A stretch of DNA of 38,723 bases. It comes from Candidatus Wallbacteria bacterium (GTDB lineage: Bacteria; Muiribacteriota; JAQTZZ01). A program made the translations under genes and the position numbers. The stretch lies in the NCBI GenBank assembly GCA_028687545.1, contig JAQTZZ010000031.1, forward strand, positions 1-38,723, in the 5' to 3' direction. The notes below the pieces were generated by a model, which saw only the letters and a program-made list of their open reading frames with translations, ran no database searches and had not been told where the DNA came from. Positions 34,019 through 38,723 of the stretch are shown in pieces (positions within the stretch are counted from its first letter, which is position 1; each line of letters starts with the position of its first letter).

Positions 34019-35100
34019 GACTTTATCTTCTCCTGATTCTGTTCTCATTCCTGGCTCCGCTTTTTGCAGAGGCTGAAAGAGAAGCCTATGATGCTCTGAA
34101 AAAAAAGTTTGATGAATATACCACATTTCTTCTTTCAAACCCTGAGCACGTATACGACTCAGTCAACAATGTCCAGAATCGGGTCCTGATCGATCAGTAC
34201 CGGAAATCGACGGACGAGTATCTGAAGGCTTTCTCCGAACGGCCGGAATTTAAAATCCTGAAAAAAATATCACTACCCTCAAATATCGTTCAACTATACT
34301 GGGTGAATTTCGACAATGAGGAACTGATGTTCCTCGTATGCCTGGATAGAGTAGCCCTGGCCAGGATGGTGGAAAAGGGGCTGGAAATCGTCTGGGAGGA
34401 AAAACTGTCCGGAATCATCAATGTCTCGAATCTGGATCTGGAATCCGACGGCAGACGGGAAGTGATCGCTCTGGGCGCTGAAAATTATTACATCATCAGG
34501 AAATCGAAGAGCGAACGGATCTATTTCCAGGCCCTGCCCAATCAGTTCAATCTGAGAGGCATCTACAAGATCGGGGATGCTTATCTCGGCACATACATCA
34601 AGCTGCCTGACAGGACAGACATCGGGAGCGGCTGGCAGCTCGCCACTCTGAGCTGGATCCATCCGGGATTCGCAGTGGAGAGAGTCCTGACAGACCTGCC
34701 AGGAATGGAGCTGACCGTTGATCCGGATGGGGCGATTACGATGCTCGCAAACCTGGAAAAAGACAGAGGAATGGTTTACCGCTACCTATACCAGTCAGGC
34801 GCACTGACCACTAAAGAAGTCTTCACGATTGACCAGAGCGAGATTCCGCTGGGCGTTTTTCCGGCAGGCAGCGGAGGCAAGTATTATTTTGTCGAAGCAA
34901 CAGGTGTTTCCAGGATCAAAGTCCAGCTCAGGCAGGGGACAAAGAGCTCAGGCAAGGTCGGCTTCTTTTTTTTAAAGCAGGCCTGGATGAAGACGATCAA
35001 GGATGTCTCACCCGATCCGGTGCTGGTCTGCCTGGATTTCGCCAATCAGATGTATTATCTGACTGAAGAGAAGAACACTCTGCCATTATACGCGCAATAA
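34015..35100 (+). CDS. Exported protein of unknown function, possible beta-propeller
   Basis: This 361-residue protein starts at GTG 34015-34017, overlapping the cdd stop as GTGA. It has a signal peptide (MRLYLLLILFSFLAPLFAEA), a helical region of about 70 residues (AYDALKKKFDEYTTFLLSNP), then a beta-rich part. VSNLDLESDGRREVIALG resembles the FG-GAP/VCBS-type calcium loop of propeller proteins. I do not recognise a specific family. Its place at the end of secDF-cdd suggests a constitutive envelope protein. The helical part is faintly like the leader module of the binding protein at 1-742. Confidence 0.7.
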   Translation: MRLYLLLILFSFLAPLFAEAEREAYDALKKKFDEYTTFLLSNPEHVYDSVNNVQNRVLIDQYRKSTDEYLKAFSERPEFKILKKISLPSNIVQLYWVNFDNEELMFLVCLDRVALARMVEKGLEIVWEEKLSGIINVSNLDLESDGRREVIALGAENYYIIRKSKSERIYFQALPNQFNLRGIYKIGDAYLGTYIKLPDRTDIGSGWQLATLSWIHPGFAVERVLTDLPGMELTVDPDGAITMLANLEKDRGMVYRYLYQSGALTTKEVFTIDQSEIPLGVFPAGSGGKYYFVEATGVSRIKVQLRQGTKSSGKVGFFFLKQAWMKTIKDVSPDPVLVCLDFANQMYYLTEEKNTLPLYAQ

Positions 35101-35116
35101 ATCACATTATCTTTAT

Positions 35117-35134
35117 GGCTGATTTCAATCAGCC
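35117..35134. terminator. Hairpin between convergent genes
   Basis: GGCTGATT, a TC loop and AATCAGCC form a perfect 8-bp stem 17 bases after the secDF operon's last stop and before the convergent ankyrin gene's stop at 35168. The loop would open slightly in RNA. No long T run follows on either strand, so it may be a weak bidirectional terminator or an RNA-stability hairpin. Confidence 0.5.
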
Positions 35135-35167
35135 CTTATGGAATCGACGCTTGAGTATCATCAGTTA

Positions 35168-36535
35168 TTATTCCTTGGCACCGGCCTGTTTCAGGATTTC
35201 TGCGAGCTCGGTCCGGCCTTTTTTCTCTGCCACTTCGAGTGCCGTGCCTGTGAAGCCTTTGGCATTAATATTGATTTTCTTGGTGAGGAGCATCCTGAGG
35301 ATTTCAGTGTAGTTCCTTTCCACCACATAGGTGATCAGAGGCCTGTCATAGTAAAGCGCGTTGACATTGGCCCCCTGGGAGATCAGGATGTCGGCGATTT
35401 CGCATTCACGCGAGGAAATCATCCTGTCTTTCAGATGGTTGAAAGTATTGGGACTGTAATCGAAAAGCGTGTAGAAAAGCGGAGTGAGCCGGTTTTTATC
35501 TTTATGATTGACATCTACTTTTTTTGAAGTCAACAATGAAACAATGTTTTGGTAGCCGTCCATGCTGGCATAAAAAAGGGGAGTCCTGTCGTCACAGTCT
35601 GGATCGTCGACCCTGGCACCGTTTTTGATCAGAGCTTTGACTATCTCCACTTCATCTGAGTTTTCCCTGAGATTTTCAAAATACCTGGCCTGGCCAGCTT
35701 GATAGGTCTTAAACAGAGGGGAATCCGCATCCACCTTTGAAAGACCGCAGAATCGCTGGTAATCCCAGCAGCCGCAGGCATAGAAAAGGGCGTTTCTGCC
35801 GAATCTGTCGCGTTGATTGCAGTCTGCACCTTTTTTCAAAAGCCGGGTGACCAGTTCTTTTTTATGGTATTTTGCGGCAAAATGCAGCGCATTCATGCTG
35901 TTCTGATCCAGCATGTGAATGTTAGCGCCTTTATTGATCAATTGCTCAGCCAGATCATCCCAGCCGTTCAGGATGGACATCATCAGGGGAGTGCGGCGGA
36001 AACGATTCCTGGCATTGATTTCAAGTGTACCGGTGAGAAGTGTTCTGATTGTGGCCAGGCCCTCGAAATCAACTTTATCTGAGACCGACCATCTTTCAAA
36101 TTCCCTGATCAGAGGGTCTTTATAGTCTGCTGCTCCTGTGGCAGGGCCGCAGCACAATCCGTGTACAGTGCAGAGGCAGGAAGTATACTGTGGGTTATTG
36201 ATCAGAATGAAATGGCCTCCCTGCGGGCACCGATAATCCCGCTCGACCTCCTCATGGAGAACTGCCAGGGTGTCAATGCTTTCAGGCAGTCTGCCGTGCT
36301 CAAATTGCAGCCTGGCCAGCTTGTCGAGCAGCAGGCTCATCCGATAGTCGCATCTCATGGTGGGGTCCGGTGTAGCTGCCATCAGACGCTGCTGCATGGT
36401 TTCCTCATCTGCGAAGAAATATCCGATCAGCCATTTCAGCGTGAAAAATCCGCTGCCAAAAACCGAGATCGTGAAAACCAGGATCAGCAGTTTGAGGTTT
36501 TGACGGGAAATTCTGAGTTTGATTTTAGTAGGCAT
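35168..36535 (-). CDS. Membrane-anchored protein with pilin-like segment and ankyrin repeats
   Basis: This protein of 455 residues starts at ATG 36533-36535; an in-frame TTG lies 14 codons upstream, and neither has a strong ribosome site. One membrane helix follows a basic start (LKLLILVFTISVFGSGFF). A segment near residues 55-125 (MRCDYRMSLLLDKLARLQFE, then YRCPQGGHFILINN and SCLCTVHG) resembles the CPxGGxY...CxxHG pattern of type II secretion/pilin-related proteins. About seven ankyrin units follow, e.g. LINKGANIHMLDQNSMNAL, LLKKGADCNQRDRFGRNAL and LISQGANVNALYYDRPL. The protein should display ankyrins on the outer face of the inner membrane. It is unrelated in detail to the triplet at 852-7816. 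It is divergent from hypA. Confidence 0.85.
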   Translation of the reverse strand: MPTKIKLRISRQNLKLLILVFTISVFGSGFFTLKWLIGYFFADEETMQQRLMAATPDPTMRCDYRMSLLLDKLARLQFEHGRLPESIDTLAVLHEEVERDYRCPQGGHFILINNPQYTSCLCTVHGLCCGPATGAADYKDPLIREFERWSVSDKVDFEGLATIRTLLTGTLEINARNRFRRTPLMMSILNGWDDLAEQLINKGANIHMLDQNSMNALHFAAKYHKKELVTRLLKKGADCNQRDRFGRNALFYACGCWDYQRFCGLSKVDADSPLFKTYQAGQARYFENLRENSDEVEIVKALIKNGARVDDPDCDDRTPLFYASMDGYQNIVSLLTSKKVDVNHKDKNRLTPLFYTLFDYSPNTFNHLKDRMISSRECEIADILISQGANVNALYYDRPLITYVVERNYTEILRMLLTKKININAKGFTGTALEVAEKKGRTELAEILKQAGAKE

Positions 36536-36651
36536 AATTTTTTCTACTGAGTAGTGTGTTATCGTCCTATCGTACAATTCTGCCTGTTTGATAAATCATT
36601 TGGAGGAAGATAGTCCTGGTTTGCTTTCGTGATGCGGGGCAGGTTATATTT

Positions 36652-36736
36652 GTAGAGGGCGCAGCATGCGCCCTTACGAAGAGCACGTAGGGGTGCTGCT
36701 TGCTGCGCCCTGACAAGGATGCGCAGGATTCTGCGC
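36652..36736. repeat. Cluster of three GC-rich palindromes upstream of hypA
   Basis: Three hairpin-forming units occur in 85 bases: GGGCGCA-GCA-TGCGCCC (36657-36673), an imperfect GTAGGGGTGCTGC...GCGCCC unit (36687-36711), and GCGCAG-GATT-CTGCGC (36721-36736). The GTAG(G)GGG start and CCCTTAC end recall dispersed REP/MITE-like intergenic repeats, and a related unit lies beyond hypA (37151-37176). Confidence 0.6.
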
Positions 36737-36761
36737 TACACGAAGAAATCCAGGAGGCCTG

Positions 36762-37103
36762 ATGCACGAACATCATTCAGTGGAACATATCGTAGAGCAC
36801 GCACTGGAAGAAGCTGAAAAACGCAAGGCGAAAAAAGTGTTGAAGATAATACTGGGAATCGGCGAACTTTTAAATTACGACGATGAAGCTGTGCGCATGT
36901 ATTTCGCACAGTTCGCTGCAGGTACGGTCCTGGAAGGGGCGGAAGTCGAGATCAGACCGATCAGAGCCAAATTCTACTGCAGAAAATGCGAAAGCCTGTT
37001 CGAACACGGAAAAGGAGTGTTCAATTGTCCGGAATGCGGCAGTTTCGGATCAATAACTGATACAGGGAATGAGCTCTTCATCGAGGGAATGGAGACGGAA
37101 TAA
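36762..37103 (+). CDS. hypA: Hydrogenase nickel-incorporation / zinc protein HypA
   Basis: This 113-residue HypA delivers nickel to the [NiFe]-hydrogenase large subunit, usually with HypB. The N-terminus MHEHHSVEHIVEHALEEA carries the nickel-binding Met1-His2-Glu3. Four Cys of the structural zinc site are in YCRKCESLF and NCPECGSFG. A strong AGGAGG lies 5 bases upstream. No hypB, hypD, hypE, hypF or hydrogenase structural gene is in the window. The next gene, after 98 bases of repeat-rich DNA, encodes a HypC-HydE fusion, so the two probably function in one maturation pathway. Confidence 0.92.
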   Translation: MHEHHSVEHIVEHALEEAEKRKAKKVLKIILGIGELLNYDDEAVRMYFAQFAAGTVLEGAEVEIRPIRAKFYCRKCESLFEHGKGVFNCPECGSFGSITDTGNELFIEGMETE

Positions 37104-37176
37104 GGTGAATGACGGATGGTAATCGGTAATAGGTAATGGGTGATGAAAACGTAGGGGCAGACCCATGTGTCTGCCC
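37104..37176. repeat. Low-complexity repeat plus palindrome between hypA and the hypC-hydE gene
   Basis: GGTAATnGG-type iterations (37104-37145) are followed by a palindrome with stem GGGCAGAC (37155-37162), a 6-base loop and GTCTGCCC (37169-37176), preceded by GTAG. It belongs to the same general class as the palindromes at 36652-36736. The ribosome site of the downstream gene (CCGGAG) follows it directly. Confidence 0.55.
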
Positions 37177-37201
37177 TTGAGAGACCGGAGAATAATCTGA
37201 C

Positions 37202-38512
37202 ATGTGTTACGCCATACCAGGCAGAATCGTCGAAATCCTCCCCAAGATGGTAGTGGTGGAATATTTCGGGGAGCGTAAGAAAGCTTACAACGAGCTTTCC
37301 GGACTTAACGTCGGTGATTACGTCTATGCCCAGGGCGGATATGTGATCGACCGGATCAGCGAAGGGGAAGCGCTGGCCACGCTGGAAGTCTGGAAAGAGT
37401 TGTTTTTCCAGCTCAGGCAGGAGGATGAGCGGCGCACTAAGCTGATTCCTGACCGCAGAACCAGAGAAAACAGGATTTACTCACTCTTTGAAAAGGTTAA
37501 TCACGGGAAAAAACTTAAGCCTCGTGAACTGCTGCATCTGCTGAAGCTGAAAGACAGGGAAGACCTGGACATTTTGTACAGTTCAGCCAATTTTCTCAGG
37601 CAGAAGTATCATCGGAATTCCTGCTGCGTTCACGGGATCATCGAGCTGTCCAACCGGTGCAGCCGTAATTGCGCTTATTGCGGGATCTCGAACCACAATC
37701 AAAACCTGAAGCGCTATAAAATGGATAAAAGTGAAATACTGGCTGCCGTTGATCAGGCAGTGGAAAAATACGGATTTAAGGCGCTTGTGCTGCAGAGCGG
37801 AGAAGGAGCATATTCCGTCGGAGAGCTGGCTGAAATTACCGCTGAAATCAAGCTGCTGCACGGGGTGCTGGTATTCATAAGCTGCGGCGAGATCGGAGCT
37901 GCAGGGTTGCAGAAGCTTTTCGATGCAGGTGCCCGCGGCCTGCTGTTGCGTTTTGAAACCTCCAATCCCAAGCTCTATCAGAAGTTGCATCCCGGATATT
38001 CACTCGAGAATCGGCTGTCTGAACTCCGCACTGCGTACAGCATGGGCTACCTGCTCATCACAGGCGGCCTGATCGGGCTGCCTGGGCAATCGGAAAAGGA
38101 CATCTTGAACGATATTCTGCTGGCCGGTGAACTGCACTCCGAGATGTACAGCTTCGGTCCGTTTCTGCCCCACTGCGAAACCCCGCTGGCAAAAAAAAAT
38201 CCGCCAGACCCTGAACTGGTGCTGAAAACTCTGGCTGTAGCCCGCTTCACAGCTCCGGAGGATGCCAAAATACTGGTGACCACGGGTTTTGAAACCCTGC
38301 ATTCTGAAGCCAGGGAGCGAGGTTTGATGGCAGGTGCCAATTCAGTGATGCTGAATGTAACGCCAATGCAGTACAGATCTTTATATTCTATCTATCCCGG
38401 TCGTGCGCACGAACAGGAAACAATCGAATTTCAGATTGAGAAGACGATCGGATTGTTAAGAACTCTAGGTCGTGCTCCAACCGATTTAGAGGCTGTTGAA
38501 AAACCGAGTTGA
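37202..38512 (+). CDS. HypC-HydE fusion: hydrogenase chaperone joined to radical SAM maturase
   Basis: This 436-residue protein has two domains. Residues 1 to about 75 are HypC/HupF-like: MCYAIPGRIVEI with the essential Cys2, then LNVGDYVYAQGGYVIDRI. HypC carries the Fe(CN)2CO unit of [NiFe]-hydrogenases. Residues about 85-430 are HydE-like: PRELLHLL, HGIIELSNRCSRNCAYCGIS with CX3CX2C at Cys153/157/160, YKMDKSEIL, LVLQSGEG, LLLRFETSNPKLYQKLHPG, GLIGLPGQSEKD, FGPFLPHCETPLA and MLNVTPMQYRSLYSIYPG. HydE helps build the [FeFe]-hydrogenase subcluster. Both parts look intact. I know of no established role for this pairing. It may load iron-ligand units onto a [NiFe] enzyme, or serve another Fe-CO/CN cofactor. 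The stop lies inside an inverted repeat. Confidence 0.9.
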   Translation: MCYAIPGRIVEILPKMVVVEYFGERKKAYNELSGLNVGDYVYAQGGYVIDRISEGEALATLEVWKELFFQLRQEDERRTKLIPDRRTRENRIYSLFEKVNHGKKLKPRELLHLLKLKDREDLDILYSSANFLRQKYHRNSCCVHGIIELSNRCSRNCAYCGISNHNQNLKRYKMDKSEILAAVDQAVEKYGFKALVLQSGEGAYSVGELAEITAEIKLLHGVLVFISCGEIGAAGLQKLFDAGARGLLLRFETSNPKLYQKLHPGYSLENRLSELRTAYSMGYLLITGGLIGLPGQSEKDILNDILLAGELHSEMYSFGPFLPHCETPLAKKNPPDPELVLKTLAVARFTAPEDAKILVTTGFETLHSEARERGLMAGANSVMLNVTPMQYRSLYSIYPGRAHEQETIEFQIEKTIGLLRTLGRAPTDLEAVEKPS

Positions 38513-38534
38513 GCGAGGTTTTGATTACAGCCTC
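38489..38534. repeat. Inverted repeat across the stop codon of the hypC-hydE gene
   Basis: GAGGCTGT (38489-38496) pairs with ACAGCCTC (38527-38534), and inside it AAAACC pairs with GGTTTT around a GAGTTGAGCGA loop that contains the TGA stop. It may act as a terminator, but its proximity to the tandem hairpin repeats suggests a repeat-derived element. Confidence 0.55.
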
Positions 38535-38540
38535 TTAACC

Positions 38541-38723
38541 CCCGAAGTCCTGTCAGAGACAGGACGGAGCGGGGTTTAGAGGCACTGTAGTTGGAACCCG
38601 AAGTCCTGTCAGAGACAGGACGGAGCGGGGTTTAGAGGCACTGTAGTTGGAACCCGAAGTCCTGTCAGAGACAGGACGGAGCGGGGTTTAGAGGCACTGT
38701 AGTTGGAACCCGAAGTCCTGTCA
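38541..38723. repeat. 56-bp tandem hairpin repeat running off the window end
   Basis: A unit of exactly 56 bases begins at 38541 and recurs at 38597, 38653 and 38709, giving 3.3 copies with no differences from 38541 on. Each contains a perfect hairpin GTCCTGTC-AGA-GACAGGAC, and AACCC/GGGTT can extend the stem. The first copy is flanked by CCTCTTAACCCC, which nearly matches the reverse complement of GGGGTTTAGAGG in the unit. No open reading frame lies inside. The window probably ends here because the array continues. Confidence 0.85.

Noticed and set aside
38541-38723. CRISPR array
   Set aside because: The full 56-bp unit is repeated with no variable spacer, and no cas gene is present.
1-38723. 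tRNA, rRNA, insertion sequence or prophage genes
   Set aside because: I saw no cloverleaf-like arms, ribosomal RNA stretches, transposase, integrase or phage structural genes on either strand.

Overview
This window looks like chromosomal DNA from an uncultured, diderm-type bacterium. The evidence is MurA and SecDF housekeeping genes, many Sec-exported proteins, consensus sigma-70 promoters and Shine-Dalgarno sites, and some TTG/GTG starts. The exported cargo is unusual: multi-ankyrin proteins, papain-like and clostripain-like proteases, and a transglutaminase-like protein. This recalls metagenome-derived phyla such as Wallbacteria or Riflebacteria, but I cannot fix the taxon from sequence alone. 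I see no tRNA, rRNA, CRISPR array, transposase or prophage module.

Region 1 (1-9.6 kb, minus strand) has two family-5 solute-binding proteins, the first cut by the window edge. They bracket a tandem array of three large exported ankyrin paralogues (852-7816). Region 2 (9.8-20.3 kb) has an alginate-lyase-like protein on the plus strand. On the minus strand follow a papain-like protease, a TolB-like beta-propeller and a second papain-like protease, then a transglutaminase/TPR protein, a 954-residue membrane-anchored protein with an HEWLH motif, and a PhzF-family protein. Two decayed pieces of solute-binding-protein genes lie at 15911-15973 and 19192-19404.

Region 3 (20.4-27 kb, plus strand) is regulatory: a STAND ATPase with TPRs and a C-terminal OmpR-type DNA-binding domain, a sensor histidine kinase, an OmpR/PhoB-type response regulator, then an exported clostripain-like (C11) protease. 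Region 4 (27-35.1 kb) is mostly housekeeping: a minus-strand murA-rarA-radical SAM operon, and divergent from it secD-secF-cdd-hypothetical behind two overlapping consensus promoters. Region 5 (35.1 kb to the end) holds a pilin-like/ankyrin membrane protein, hypA, and a HypC-HydE fusion gene. These sit among palindromic repeats, and the window ends inside a 56-bp tandem hairpin repeat.

The main discovery is a shared promoter architecture. Four 11-bp direct repeats, then exactly 5 bp, then a -10 hexamer, occur upstream of the ankyrin array (7842-7896), the protease operon (14150-14204), the transglutaminase gene (15779-15833) and the C11 protease (25619-25673). The last lies directly behind the response-regulator gene. 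This is the layout of an activator-dependent PhoB/OmpR-type promoter. It suggests that the local two-component system, perhaps with the STAND regulator, controls a regulon of exported ankyrin, protease and transglutaminase proteins. The second notable item is the hypA / hypC-hydE pair, which joins a [NiFe]-hydrogenase chaperone domain to an [FeFe]-hydrogenase-type radical SAM maturase in one polypeptide.
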